Below are positions 27,301 to 35,233 of a DNA stretch of 64,000 nt, piece by piece; position 1 is the stretch's first letter; each line of letters opens with the position of its first letter. The notes under the pieces were generated by a model. It had not been told where the DNA came from, searched no databases, and worked only from the letters and a program-made list of their open reading frames with translations. The DNA is taken from the NCBI GenBank assembly GCA_964599875.1, contig CAZRHE010000006.1:21386-85385 (forward strand), read 5' to 3'. The DNA is from RGIG4097 sp964599875 (GTDB lineage: Bacteria; Bacillota; Clostridia; Christensenellales; CAG-917). The position numbers and the translations under genes were made by a program.

Positions 27301-27426
27301 ATTGAAACATTCGTGACCTTCGTTTTTGTCAACGCTCTTTTCAAAAATCTCGTTTTCTTTCCAGAAAGCGAGGATTTCTTTTTCACGTTCTACGAAATTT
27401 AGATTTGTGTCGACAGGTTTATACAT
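24319..27426 (-). CDS. ileS: Isoleucyl-tRNA synthetase, type 2 (eukaryal-like)
   Basis: 1,035 residues from the ATG at 27426 (AGAGG SD). HIGH box: PPTANGKPHIGHIL. KMSKS box: GVKMSKHKGN. A CP1 editing domain lies between them, followed by a long C-terminal anticodon-binding region. Length and the GWDTHGLPVELEVEK block match the second IleS clade, which is often mupirocin-insensitive; type 1 enzymes are about 920 residues. No T-box leader fits in the upstream region, since the promoter places the 5' end about 40 nt from the start. Confidence 0.97.
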   Translation of the reverse strand: MYKPVDTNLNFVEREKEILAFWKENEIFEKSVDKNEGHECFNFYDGPPTANGKPHIGHILTRVMKDIIPRYKTMKGYHVRRKAGWDTHGLPVELEVEKLLGMDGKQDIEKYGIEPFIKQCKQSVWKYTSEWEKMSDRIGYWADMKHPYVTYHDNYIESVWWALKTIYDKGLIYKGYKIVPYCPRCGTALSSHEVAQGYKDVKETSVFVKFRLKGESNRYFLAWTTTPWTLPSNVALCMNANEDYVEIKVGNENFIMADALVGRLFEEGTYEKISTKKGSDYEYQEYEPLFDYETGAKKKAYYVTNDDYVTLTDGTGVVHIAPAFGEDDSKVGKRYDLPFVQMVNERGRFIDAVTDYAGMFVKDADKLIIGQLKEEGNLFKEELFEHSYPFCWRCDTPLLYYARSSWFIQMTAVKDQLLANNRSINWMPPTIGEGRMGNFLENVVDWGISRERYWGTPLPIWVCNKCGKLHVVGSREELRNCGGLKEDIELHRPYIDDVKWECECGGTFERTPEVLDCWFDSGSMPFAQWHYPFENQDLFKEEYPADFISEAVDQTRGWFYTLLAISTLLFNKAPFKNCIVLGLVNDKDGVKMSKHKGNVVDPWSVLDKQGADATRWYFYTASAPWLPSRFSGDNVSESQRKFMGTLWNTYAFYVLYAEIDKFNPVEHKLEDQKLMVMDKWILSELNSLIKFVDEGLDQYKITETSRKIAEFTDNLSNWYVRRCRERFWGSLMTPSKEAAYTTLYTVLSTLSKVIAPFVPFMAENIYQNLVRNFDENAPISVHLCDFPVADESYIDEKLEKGMDDVLKVVVLGRAARNKANLKNRQPLKRLIYNGKTELSSELKALVEDELNVKNVEISDGSADYVSYVVKPQLRTLGPKYGSLLGKIREVLNTAEREIVAAVKNGGRFRREIDGNMIELTEEDVLISVQNKEGFSAESDGNTTVVLDTELNDELIFEGAEREIVSKIQTMRKEAGFEVTDHIVVGYKAEGVALAVFEKADFLTDVLCDAISGDIDGYVKDWDINGDKVTVSVKRI

Positions 27427-27472
27427 AATATCCTCTTTCACGTGCGTGTATTACGCGTAAATATTCTTAAAA

Positions 27473-27501
27473 AGTATAATTGATTATCAAGAAAAAATCA
27501 A
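27473..27501 (-). promoter_or_regulatory. Promoter of ileS
   Basis: Minus-strand -35 TTGATT (27496-27501), 17-bp spacer, -10 TATACT (27473-27478). The leader is about 40 nt. Confidence 0.65.
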
Positions 27502-27607
27502 CTAAAATATGTACGCCTTGTGTAACTTGTCGAAAATTCCCTTTCTTTATCATCGTTTGCGAATTAGATTGACAATTTCACGGCGATTTTATAAAATACT
27601 ATTGCTT

Positions 27608-27681
27608 GCGAATGTAGTTTAGTGGTAAAACAGCAGCTTCCCAAGCTGCGGTTGTGGGTTCGATTCCCATCATTCGCTCCA
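27608..27681 (+). tRNA. tRNA-Gly (anticodon CCC)
   Basis: 74 nt including an encoded CCA (TCCA end). Acceptor GCGAATG pairs with CATTCGC. The D-arm contains AGTGGTAAAAC. Anticodon stem GCAGC/GCTGC holds loop TTCCCAA (anticodon CCC, codon GGG). The T-arm is TGGGTTCGATTCCCA. All cloverleaf parts are intact. Confidence 0.95.
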
Positions 27682-27726
27682 AAACGTCGGACTTATGCCC
27701 GACGTATTCTTTATCGAGGGATATAT

Positions 27727-28221
27727 ATGGCAAACGCAAAAGAAAACAAGAAAAGCGGATTATCTTTATCAGTCGCACTCGGCATAGTCCAAACCGCGTT
27801 TTTGATTTTGTCAACCGCATACGGTTTCACGAAGTCCGTCGAAGACAAAACTTTCCTGCCCGTAATTTCGGTTATGATAGCGGTCTATTTCGTTTTATTC
27901 GTCGTTATGATAGTCGTTTCCGTTAAAGACGGCAAACAGGCGGTCAAGGAAACGACGGGTGAATTCAAGCAACGCAACAAGGATTTCAAATTGACGATAA
28001 AAGTCATCGACGTGATTTCCTCTCTTATCGCTTGCGCGGCGTCCTTTCTAATCGTGTACGCAACCTACACTTCCTCCGATAGAGCCACGCTATTTCAAGT
28101 GTTAGCGCTGCTATCCGCGGGCATATCCCTTCTTAACGCGATATGGGCGGGAATCAAAACCGCAAGAAAGGTCAGGAAGAGAGTGGACAAGTCGAAAAAG
28201 ACGAACGAAAAACAAAAATAA
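27727..28221 (+). CDS. Small four-span membrane protein of unknown function
   Basis: 164 residues from the ATG at 27727, which has GAGGG 6 nt upstream. Four hydrophobic helices are visible at about residues 14-33, 43-65, 98-118 and 126-148, with basic ends (KKSG near the start, RKVRKRVDKSKK at the end), giving both termini inside. I do not recognise a family. It is transcribed just after tRNA-Gly and ends in its own terminator, so it may share the tRNA promoter. Confidence 0.7.
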   Translation: MANAKENKKSGLSLSVALGIVQTAFLILSTAYGFTKSVEDKTFLPVISVMIAVYFVLFVVMIVVSVKDGKQAVKETTGEFKQRNKDFKLTIKVIDVISSLIACAASFLIVYATYTSSDRATLFQVLALLSAGISLLNAIWAGIKTARKVRKRVDKSKKTNEKQK

Positions 28222-28225
28222 GATT

Positions 28226-28252
28226 AAGACGTCGCAAGGCGTCTTTTTTTTC
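28226..28252 (+). terminator. Terminator after the small membrane protein
   Basis: An AAGACG/CGTCTT stem with an 8-nt loop is followed by seven T on the plus strand. Confidence 0.75.
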
Positions 28253-28296
28253 TTCACTTTTTAGCGGAAAGTGTTATAATCGTATCGAGGTAGCGT

Positions 28297-29214
28297 ATGA
28301 GCGTAATAGAATTCAAACACGTATCCAAAACTTACGGCAAAAGGAAAGTCCTCGACGATTTGTCTTTCACCGTCGAAGAAGGCGAAGTCTACGGACTTAT
28401 CGGCAAAAACGGCGCGGGTAAAACGACTGCGATAAGAATCCTTTTAGGTCTTGCCTCCGCAGACGCAGGCGAGATTTTCATCAACGGAAAATCGGGCAAG
28501 GATTTGACGGACGAACGAAAGTCTATCGGAGCGATAATCGACTCCCCTTCTTTTAGTCCTTATCTCTCCGCGTTCGAGAACATGAAAGCGACAGCGCTTT
28601 CCCTCGGAATTTCGAACGACGCCAAACTGAAAAACGAACTCGAATTCGTCGGGCTCAACCCCGACGACAAACTCAAAACAAGGGCGTTTTCACTCGGGAT
28701 GAAACAGCGTCTTGCAATCGCAATGGCACTACTTGCAGACCCGAAAATTCTCGTTCTCGACGAACCCGTAAACGGACTCGACCCCACGGGCATTTACGAA
28801 GTGCGCGAGATAATCTCGAAACTTAATCGCGAGCGCGGAGTGACCGTGCTTATATCATCGCATCTTCTGTCGGAGTTATCGAAAACCGCCACCGCATACG
28901 GCGTGATTAAAGACGGCAAAACCATAAAAGAATTGCGCGGAAGCGAACTTCAAAGCATAGCCCGTCCGTTCATCAAAATCGTCGTCGGCGAACTGAAAAA
29001 GGCGATTAACGTGCTGATTGATAACTATAAACCCTATGAATTTGAAATTTTGCCTTATAACACGCTTGCGATTTACAACCTTGAAAAAGGGGTTGGCGGC
29101 GTTGCTACGCTCTTTCAAGAAAACGGCGTCCCGGTCCTTAGCATATCCCAACAAGACGGTGATTTGGAGTCCGCGTTTATATCCATGATGGGAGGTGCTT
29201 ACGATGAAAAATAA
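28297..29214 (+). CDS. ABC transporter ATP-binding protein (BcrA/CcmA type)
   Basis: 305 residues. Walker A is GKNGAGKTT (about 38-46), the signature is FSLGMKQRLAIAMALLA, Walker B is ILVLDEPVNGLDPTGI and the switch His is in SSHLLSEL. The roughly 90-residue C-terminal extension is typical of BcrA-like subunits of bacitracin/lantibiotic-type exporters. GAGGT SD before the ATG; a TTATAAT -10 lies at about 28274. It overlaps the permease gene by 11 nt, forming a two-gene export operon. Confidence 0.9.
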   Translation: MSVIEFKHVSKTYGKRKVLDDLSFTVEEGEVYGLIGKNGAGKTTAIRILLGLASADAGEIFINGKSGKDLTDERKSIGAIIDSPSFSPYLSAFENMKATALSLGISNDAKLKNELEFVGLNPDDKLKTRAFSLGMKQRLAIAMALLADPKILVLDEPVNGLDPTGIYEVREIISKLNRERGVTVLISSHLLSELSKTATAYGVIKDGKTIKELRGSELQSIARPFIKIVVGELKKAINVLIDNYKPYEFEILPYNTLAIYNLEKGVGGVATLFQENGVPVLSISQQDGDLESAFISMMGGAYDEK

Positions 29215-30016
29215 CGACTTCACTTCCCTATTCAAAGCGGATTTATATAGGCTCTATCATCTTAAATGCATATATATCGCACCCGCTATTATGCTCGCTT
29301 TGATTCTAATAAATTATGCGGTTATGTGGACGCAAAATTCACTTATCGAGGGAGCGGAAATACCCAACGAAATCATAGGTGAATTGTTGAGCGGCAAAGA
29401 TATGCTTTTCTCTGCAAGTTCATATATCGACGTAGGGCTGTTTATGGCGATAATATGCGGCATTTTCATAGGCGGAGAATTCGCGTGCGGCACCGTAAAA
29501 CTCACCGTCGCAAGAGGCGCAAGTCGCGTGGAATTTTATCTTTCTAAATGGCTGACACTATGCCTACTCTCCGTCGCATACACCCTTACGTCTTTCCTTA
29601 TCTGCGGAATTTTGACGGCGATAAGCGGATACGGTCAGACGTTTGACGGCGGTGAATTTGCACTCCTGCTCCGCGCGATTTCCTTGCAAATTTTGATTGC
29701 AATCGCATCCACGAGCATATACGTCGCGATAGCCTTTTTCACCCGCACGCAAGGCGCGACTATCGGCACCACGATTGCGCTTTACATATTAGTCAGCGTG
29801 ATTTCCGAGGCGATAGTAATCGTCGCGCTTGCGGAAGAAAACTATTCCCTACTCGATTACGCCTACTTCACACCCTCTTTGCAACTCACGAACGCATCTT
29901 CACACGACGCTTACACGACGGGTCAAATTTTGCAAGTGATACTCATTCCGCTTGCATACGTAGCAGCGGCACTCGGAATCGGAATCCCGACCTTTATAAA
30001 ACGAGATATCAAATAA
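29204..30016 (+). CDS. ABC-2 type transporter permease
   Basis: 270 residues from the ATG at 29204, which has GGAGG 8 nt upstream inside the ATPase gene. There are six hydrophobic spans: about 18-40, 85-110, 125-150, 165-185, 195-220 and 240-262. EFACGTVKLTVARGASRVEFYLSKW, written here as separate EFACGTVKL and GASRVEFYLSKW, is the coupling-helix region usual in BcrB-like permeases. It pairs with the preceding ATPase. The substrate is unknown; lipid-active peptides are the usual guess for this class. Confidence 0.85.
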   Translation: MKNNDFTSLFKADLYRLYHLKCIYIAPAIMLALILINYAVMWTQNSLIEGAEIPNEIIGELLSGKDMLFSASSYIDVGLFMAIICGIFIGGEFACGTVKLTVARGASRVEFYLSKWLTLCLLSVAYTLTSFLICGILTAISGYGQTFDGGEFALLLRAISLQILIAIASTSIYVAIAFFTRTQGATIGTTIALYILVSVISEAIVIVALAEENYSLLDYAYFTPSLQLTNASSHDAYTTGQILQVILIPLAYVAAALGIGIPTFIKRDIK

Positions 30017-30053
30017 CAAATTTCGACAAAATACGATTATAATCAGACAAATC

Positions 30054-30080
30054 AAAAAGCACTCTTTACGAGTGCTTTTT
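30054..30080. terminator. Shared terminator of SRP RNA (minus) and ABC operon (plus)
   Basis: An AAAAAGCACTC/GAGTGCTTTTT stem with a 5-nt loop is symmetric and so has T-runs on both strands. It lies right at the 3' end of the SRP RNA. Confidence 0.85.
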
Positions 30081-30082
30081 GA

Positions 30083-30350
30083 ATACCGTGCGCCGACTCC
30101 GACAATTCATACCGAAGCGGTAGCCGAATAGGTGACTCCTCCAAAGTTTCCCCGTGGCACACGCGTCTTTTCGCTTAGTGCTGCTGCGGTCAAGCTCTGA
30201 CACGGTTCACGACGACGCATTGCACGGGACCTTGCTATCAACGTTCCTTGTTCGACGCGGCCAACCATACGAAAGGCCTCGATCGGTGTTCGACACTGCT
30301 ATGGCGGATTGCAGTTTACAGGGCACCGCCAACTCCCCGTTTAGCACGGC
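30083..30350 (-). ncRNA. ffs: SRP RNA, large Gram-positive type
   Basis: On the minus strand the RNA starts GCCGTGCUAAACGGGGAG and continues GGCGGUGCCCUGUA and CUGCAAUCCGCCAUAGCAG, matching the Alu-domain region of Bacillus scRNA. The 3' part has GUGAACCGUGUCAG...GCAGCAGCACUAAGCG...GUGUGCCACGGGG and closes with GCACGGU pairing with the 5' end. It is about 268 nt, the normal size for the large bacterial form. The Ffh-binding symmetric loop bases (CAG/GCAGCA) are retained, but the helix-8 tip is not GGAA. It has a strong promoter and a terminator of its own. Confidence 0.93.
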
Positions 30351-30356
30351 TTTTGT

Positions 30357-30385
30357 ATTATATCATCTCAATAATATTTTTGCAA
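30357..30385 (-). promoter_or_regulatory. Promoter of SRP RNA
   Basis: Minus strand -35 TTGCAA (30380-30385), exact 17-bp spacer, perfect -10 TATAAT (30357-30362), ending 6-7 nt before the RNA 5' end. Confidence 0.85.
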
Positions 30386-30403
30386 CAAAAAATTATTTGA
30401 GTA

Positions 30404-30432
30404 TTGATTTCGTAAAATCATTGTGATAATAT
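30404..30432 (+). promoter_or_regulatory. Promoter of the pyridoxal-kinase-like gene
   Basis: Plus strand -35 TTGATT (30404-30409), 17-bp spacer, -10 TAATAT (30427-30432). It is divergent from the SRP RNA promoter. Confidence 0.55.
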
Positions 30433-30471
30433 AATAGTTGAACTGTAAACTTATATGATACGAGGTGAAAC

Positions 30472-31314
30472 ATGCACGCAAGGATTTTGACCATTCAAGA
30501 TTATTCGTCCGTCGGGCGTTGTTCGCTCACGGCAGCACTCCCAATACTCTCCGCTTGCGGACACGACGCAGTAGGTTTGCCGACCGCACTCCTATCCACT
30601 CAAACGGCGGGCATAACGGGCTTTACTTTCAACGATTTAGGCTCTAATATGCTCCCCAGTTTCCGCCATTGGATGAGCCTTAATATCAAATTCGACTGTC
30701 TATATACGGGTTTCATCGGCACTATGGAAACCGTTGACGCGACGCTGGAAATTGCAAAAGAACTCAAAAAACAAGGCACTCTCATCGCAATCGACCCCGC
30801 TTGCGCGGAAGGCGGAAAACTCTACGCGATATTCGACGACGCATACAAAGACAAGATATTCGAACTTTGCGCCCTTGCGGATATAGTCATGCCCAACTTT
30901 ACCGAAGGTAAAATGCTTGCGGATTTGTCCCTTGACCTCGACCCCACCATCGAAAACGCAAGAATGATACTCAAAATTCTCGACCACAAAGGATATAAAA
31001 AGGTGTTGCTCAGCGGCATAATCGACGACGATAAACAAGGCGTCGCATCCCTTGTCGACGGCAAAATCTCTTTCCAATTCAACGAGCATTTCAACGAATA
31101 CATTCACGGCGCGGGAGATTGCCTCTCCTCCGCTTTCATCGGCAAACTCATGGCGGGACAACCCTTTGAAAAGGCGGCGCAAAGCGCAGTGGATTTCTGC
31201 CACGAATGTATCGGCGTTTCTCTCAAAGAAAAAGTAGATTTGAGATTCGGTCTTCTCATCGAAAGAGCACTGCCCTCTCTCATCCGTCCCGCTACACAAA
31301 AGAAGAAAAAGTAA
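30472..31314 (+). CDS. Pyridoxal/pyridoxine kinase-like protein (ribokinase fold)
   Basis: 280 residues. ILTIQDYSSVGRCSLTAALPIL is close to the PdxY/PdxK opening (QSxVxxGxVGN). The later segments IDPACAEGGKLY, MPNFTEGKML and the anion-hole/catalytic GAGDCLSSAFIGKL (Asp of GAGD) fit the family. It would phosphorylate vitamin B6 vitamers with ATP. A GAGGTGAAAC SD precedes the ATG. The C-terminus ends in a short Lys-rich tail. Confidence 0.85.
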   Translation: MHARILTIQDYSSVGRCSLTAALPILSACGHDAVGLPTALLSTQTAGITGFTFNDLGSNMLPSFRHWMSLNIKFDCLYTGFIGTMETVDATLEIAKELKKQGTLIAIDPACAEGGKLYAIFDDAYKDKIFELCALADIVMPNFTEGKMLADLSLDLDPTIENARMILKILDHKGYKKVLLSGIIDDDKQGVASLVDGKISFQFNEHFNEYIHGAGDCLSSAFIGKLMAGQPFEKAAQSAVDFCHECIGVSLKEKVDLRFGLLIERALPSLIRPATQKKKK

Positions 31315-31346
31315 TCTTACTAAATAACTCAATAAAATTCGTATAG

Positions 31347-31376
31347 AAAAAGCGCACTCTGCCGAGTGCGCTTTTC
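31347..31376. terminator. Bidirectional terminator between convergent genes
   Basis: A 12-bp stem AAAAGCGCACTC/GAGTGCGCTTTT with a 4-nt loop. It serves the kinase gene (plus) and the EF-G-like gene (minus). Confidence 0.85.
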
Positions 31377-31389
31377 ATACTTATTGAGA

Positions 31390-33456
31390 TTATTTCTTTG
31401 CGGCTGCTTCTTCTTTACGTTTCTTCGCGTCTTCGATAATCTTCGCGTTTGCGGACGCGGGGACTTCTTCGTATCTTGCGAGTTCCATAGTGAAACGTCC
31501 TCTGCCTTGAGTCATGGAACGAAGGTCGGTCGCATAACGGAACATTTCCGCCTGAGGCACTTCTGCGGTGATGACTTGTTTTGCACCTTCCGCATCGGTG
31601 AAGAGAATACGACCTCTACGCTTGTTCATATCGCCGAGGATGTCGCCGAGATAATCGGAGGGAACGGTGATTTTTGCAGTCATGATAGGTTCGAGGAAGC
31701 AAGGGGACGCCTTTGCGCACGCATCGTCGTAAGAGAGTTTCGCCGCGATGACGAATGCGATTTCCTTACTATCGACGGGGTGATACTTGCCGTCGTAAAG
31801 GGTCGCTTTGAGGTTGACCATAGGATATCCTGCGAGGACGCCTTCTTTGATTGCTTCGCGAAGACCTTTTTCGACTGCGGGGATGAATTGTCTGGGGACT
31901 GCGCCGCCGACGATTGCGTCCACGAATTCGAATTCGCCGTCTTCCGCACCGGGTTCAAACTTAATCCAAACGTCGCCGAATTGTCCTGCGCCGCCCGATT
32001 GTTTCTTATGTTTGCCTTCTGCGGATGCTTCTTTGCGGATGGTTTCTTTATATGCGACTCTGGGTTCAGACCAAGAAATGTCGATACCGAGTTTGTTTTT
32101 GACTCTCTTGCACATAATGTCGAGTTGTGCTTCGCCGAGGCCGCTGATGAGGACGTCGCCGGTCACAACGTTCTTTTCGACTTTGAAGGTTGCGTCTTCG
32201 TCTTGCATCTTGATAAGACCTTGGATTGCCTTTTCCTCGTCCTTATTTGCAGAAACCGCGTAAGAGATGACGGGTTGAGGGAATTCAATCTTGTCGTAGG
32301 ACAATTTGAAGTCGGGAGCAGAGAGAGTGTCGTTGGTGTTAGTGTAAACGAGTTTTGCGAGTGCGCCGATATCGCCTGCTTCGAGGAGATCGACAGATTC
32401 TTGTTTCTTGCCTTTGAGGACGTAGAGTGCGCCTGCTTTTTCGGGTTTTTCCGCAGCGTTGTTGTACATTGCGTCACCGCTTGCGAGTTTGCCGCTCATA
32501 ACCTTGAAGATGAGCAACTTACCGACGTACGGGTCGACGATGGATTTGAAGACTTGCGCGCTGAAAGGTGCGTTGGAATCGCATGCGATTTCCTTGACTT
32601 CTCCGCCGACGTTCGCTTTGGGGCGACGTGCTTTCGCTGGATTGGGCATATAATCGACGATTTTGTCGAGGAGGCTGACGACGCCGGTAGACGTGGTCGC
32701 GTTGCCTGCCATAAGAGGAATAAACGCGTCGGTTGCGATTGCGGTGTGAATGCCGACTTGGATTTCTTCCGCGGTGAATTCTTCACCTTCGAAGAATTTC
32801 ATCATAAGGTCTTCGTCGGTTTCGGCAACCATTTCGATGAGTTTGCCCTTGTATTCTTCGACTTTTGCTTGGACGTCTGCGGGGACTGCCATTTCTTTGC
32901 CGTTGAGGTCGATACCTTTGCCGGTGAAGACGTCTGCCGCACCGATCATCTTGCCGCCTTCGATAATGGGCAATTCGATAGGAATGACTTTATTGTATTT
33001 TGCGGTAATTGCGTCGACGGTGCCGTTGAAGTCGCTGTTTTCTTTGTTGATTGCGTTGACGAAAATGAACGCGGGGACTTCTTTTTCAAAGCACATGTCG
33101 AGAGCCTTTTCGGTGCCGACGGTGAGAGAACCGCTTGCAGAGGTCACGACGATTGCGCTGTCTGCTGCGTGAAGTGCCGCAACCATTTCGCCTTCGAAGT
33201 CGAAAAAGCCGGGGACGTCGAGAATATTGATTTTGGTGTCGCGATGGATTGCATACGCAACGCCCATGCTAATCGATATTTTACGTTTGATTTCTTCGTC
33301 GTCGAAGTCCATCGTGGAGTTGCCGTCGTCGACTTTTCCAAGACGGTCTACGGTTTTGGTCGCGAACAACATTGCTTCGGCGAGAGAAGTTTTGCCTTCG
33401 CCGGAGTGTCCGATGAGGGCTACGTTACGGATAAAATCTGTAGAGAATGCTTTCAT
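31390..33456 (-). CDS. EF-G-like paralogue with altered GTPase motifs
   Basis: 688 residues with the five-domain EF-G architecture. G1 is GHSGEGKTSL. The G3 box reads DVPGFFDFEG instead of DTPGHVDF, so the catalytic His is Phe. The G4 box reads VNAINKEN where NKxD is expected. Domains II-V look complete (GLGEAQLDIM, VAYKETIRKEA, GDILGDMNKRRGRI, QGRGRF). Firmicutes often have a second EF-G-like protein of unknown role, but loss of both G4 residues is unusual. It is not the housekeeping fusA, which should lie with rpsL/tuf elsewhere. The tail is Lys/Ala-rich. Confidence 0.85.
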   Translation of the reverse strand: MKAFSTDFIRNVALIGHSGEGKTSLAEAMLFATKTVDRLGKVDDGNSTMDFDDEEIKRKISISMGVAYAIHRDTKINILDVPGFFDFEGEMVAALHAADSAIVVTSASGSLTVGTEKALDMCFEKEVPAFIFVNAINKENSDFNGTVDAITAKYNKVIPIELPIIEGGKMIGAADVFTGKGIDLNGKEMAVPADVQAKVEEYKGKLIEMVAETDEDLMMKFFEGEEFTAEEIQVGIHTAIATDAFIPLMAGNATTSTGVVSLLDKIVDYMPNPAKARRPKANVGGEVKEIACDSNAPFSAQVFKSIVDPYVGKLLIFKVMSGKLASGDAMYNNAAEKPEKAGALYVLKGKKQESVDLLEAGDIGALAKLVYTNTNDTLSAPDFKLSYDKIEFPQPVISYAVSANKDEEKAIQGLIKMQDEDATFKVEKNVVTGDVLISGLGEAQLDIMCKRVKNKLGIDISWSEPRVAYKETIRKEASAEGKHKKQSGGAGQFGDVWIKFEPGAEDGEFEFVDAIVGGAVPRQFIPAVEKGLREAIKEGVLAGYPMVNLKATLYDGKYHPVDSKEIAFVIAAKLSYDDACAKASPCFLEPIMTAKITVPSDYLGDILGDMNKRRGRILFTDAEGAKQVITAEVPQAEMFRYATDLRSMTQGRGRFTMELARYEEVPASANAKIIEDAKKRKEEAAAKK

Positions 33457-33587
33457 TACTTTACCTCAATAAGTTAATTCTTAACTATGATACAATAATT
33501 GACGAAACTTGGCAAGCAAAAATTACCCGTCGAAGAGGGATTTTTGAAATTTGTCAACCGAGCGGCGTTTTCGGCATAAACTTAATT

Positions 33588-34295
33588 ATGCTTACAATCG
33601 GCGTATACGACAGCGGAATAGGCGGACTAACCACGCTTTCAAGGCTCATAAAATCATTCGGCGGACAAAAATTCGTCTACTTTGCGGACAACCTAAATAT
33701 GCCTTTCGGGACGAAAGAGGACGAAAAATTGAAACCAATCCTGCAAAATAGTCTTGAAAAACTCAAAAATTTAAGTGACATGCAAGTTATCGCCTGCAAT
33801 ACGGCGTCCGTACTCTTGAAACCGCGGGACGTTTTTACCCTGCAACCTCGCATTGAAAATTACTCCCCGTCCTCAACTCTATTGATTGCAACTCCGTCAA
33901 CCATTAGAAATTCAGAGGCTGATGATAAAGGATATCTCACGGCGGACACAAAAGATCTTGCTACGCTCGTGGAAATCGCGGCGAATTTGTGCTATAAAAA
34001 ACGAGATTTCGACTTTAGGTTATTGCACGAATATCTTGAAAGCAAATTAAGGAAATTTCACGACGTTTCCGATATTCTAATCGGGTGTTCTCACTACGTA
34101 TACCTAAACGACGAAATAAAATCCATACTGAAAAACGCAAATCTCGACGACGGAAACGAATACGTAGTCGAGGGACTTAAACCGTTAATCAAATTCATGG
34201 ACGGGAAACCTGATATCAAGTTTGTTTTCAGCGGTCAAAACGAAGAAAATAAATACGAATGGTTGCTTTCAAACTTAATTTACGAACAAAAATAA
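33588..34295 (+). CDS. Glutamate racemase (MurI)-like Asp/Glu racemase family protein
   Basis: 235 residues from the ATG at 33588. The substrate-binding opening IGVYDSGIGGLTTL and both catalytic Cys motifs, ACNTAS and GCSHYVYL, are present, so it may be active. It is shorter than normal MurI (about 265) and the region between the cysteines diverges strongly. There is no SD. A -35 TTGTCA (33551) and weak -10 CATAAA (33575) would place the 5' end near the ATG. It could be an accessory racemase or a spore-related paralogue. Confidence 0.7.
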   Translation: MLTIGVYDSGIGGLTTLSRLIKSFGGQKFVYFADNLNMPFGTKEDEKLKPILQNSLEKLKNLSDMQVIACNTASVLLKPRDVFTLQPRIENYSPSSTLLIATPSTIRNSEADDKGYLTADTKDLATLVEIAANLCYKKRDFDFRLLHEYLESKLRKFHDVSDILIGCSHYVYLNDEIKSILKNANLDDGNEYVVEGLKPLIKFMDGKPDIKFVFSGQNEENKYEWLLSNLIYEQK

Positions 34296-34359
34296 TCCGC
34301 GATAGACAAATATCGACAAAATTCGCAATAATTGATTTTTCCGATATTCTAACGAGGTT

Positions 34360-35211
34360 TTATTTCAAAAACGCCGCGTTGATTGCATTTGCGATAACGG
34401 TTGACGAAGTTTCGACGAGTGCGGTTACGTCTTTCGGTGCGACGACAAGCCGCGACAACCCTTTTTCTTCTACTATACGGCGCATATTAAACTCGTCAAC
34501 GGTGCCCGAAACGTATTCCCCGACAAAATCGTAGATAAGAGAGCGCATGGACAGCACAAGGGGCACGCCTATCGCAACGACGGGTATTCCGAGAGATTTT
34601 TTGTCGATTGCGGGACGAGCGCGATATACTCCGCTCCCCGGAGAAATACCCGCCGTCGTCAGTTGATATGAGTTACCTAATCTTCTCACGGCGGAAGTCG
34701 AGAGAGCGTCCACGACTATCACCGCACACGGTTTCACTCTGTCTACGACGGCACTCACGATTTCACTGGATTCAATCCCGGTCTTCCCCGCAACTCCCGT
34801 AGAAATCGCGCAAAGCCTCGTCTTTTTGCTCCCGCCGATTTCGGGATTCAATCTATTTGAAAGCACCTTGTCGATGGTTTTATTGCCGAGAGCGTCCGCA
34901 AGCACGGATGAGTTTCCAAGTCCCACAACCAAAATCGTGGGCGACTGCGGCAAAACGCCCAGCATATTTTTGAGTGCGTTTGCAATTTTCCCCGACAAAT
35001 ATTCGTTTGCCTTTTTATCCGAATCCCCGCTGTCATAAGTGACGTAAAGCCCCATATTTTTGCCGAGTTTTCGCTCGAGTTCGAGATTTTTAACGTTGAC
35101 GGTGATTTCTTTTATGCCGTAGGATAGGTTTTTTATTGCGGAAAAATCCTTGCCTTTTCCTTCTTCGAGGCAGTCAACCGCCATATCGGTGTCGAAAAAC
35201 GTTGGTTTCAT
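34360..35211 (-). CDS. gpr: Germination protease GPR (spore protease)
   Basis: 283 residues from the ATG at 35211. A 15-residue longer frame is open but runs across the putative element junction. Motifs: FDTDMAVDC (TDLA-like N-terminus), VVGLGNSSVLADALGN (catalytic Asp) and VIVVDALSTSAVRRLG followed by GISPGSGV (second Asp). GPR degrades small acid-soluble spore proteins during germination and is made in the forespore. In Bacillus gpr is divergent from rpsT. Here the pair is split by 16 kb, and the direct repeat lies 7 nt upstream of the ATG. Confidence 0.92.
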   Translation of the reverse strand: MKPTFFDTDMAVDCLEEGKGKDFSAIKNLSYGIKEITVNVKNLELERKLGKNMGLYVTYDSGDSDKKANEYLSGKIANALKNMLGVLPQSPTILVVGLGNSSVLADALGNKTIDKVLSNRLNPEIGGSKKTRLCAISTGVAGKTGIESSEIVSAVVDRVKPCAVIVVDALSTSAVRRLGNSYQLTTAGISPGSGVYRARPAIDKKSLGIPVVAIGVPLVLSMRSLIYDFVGEYVSGTVDEFNMRRIVEEKGLSRLVVAPKDVTALVETSSTVIANAINAAFLK

Positions 35212-35217
35212 AAAAAT

Positions 35218-35233
35218 ATTGTGTGCAAATATC
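35218..35233. repeat. Left direct repeat (putative attL core)
   Basis: The 16-bp sequence ATTGTGTGCAAATATC is identical to 51237-51252. It sits 7 nt upstream of the gpr ATG. Confidence 0.75.

Noticed and set aside
27442..27607. T-box riboswitch in front of ileS
   Set aside because: The promoter at 27473-27501 leaves a leader of only about 40 nt and no AGGGUGGNACCGCG-like T-box sequence or terminator is present.
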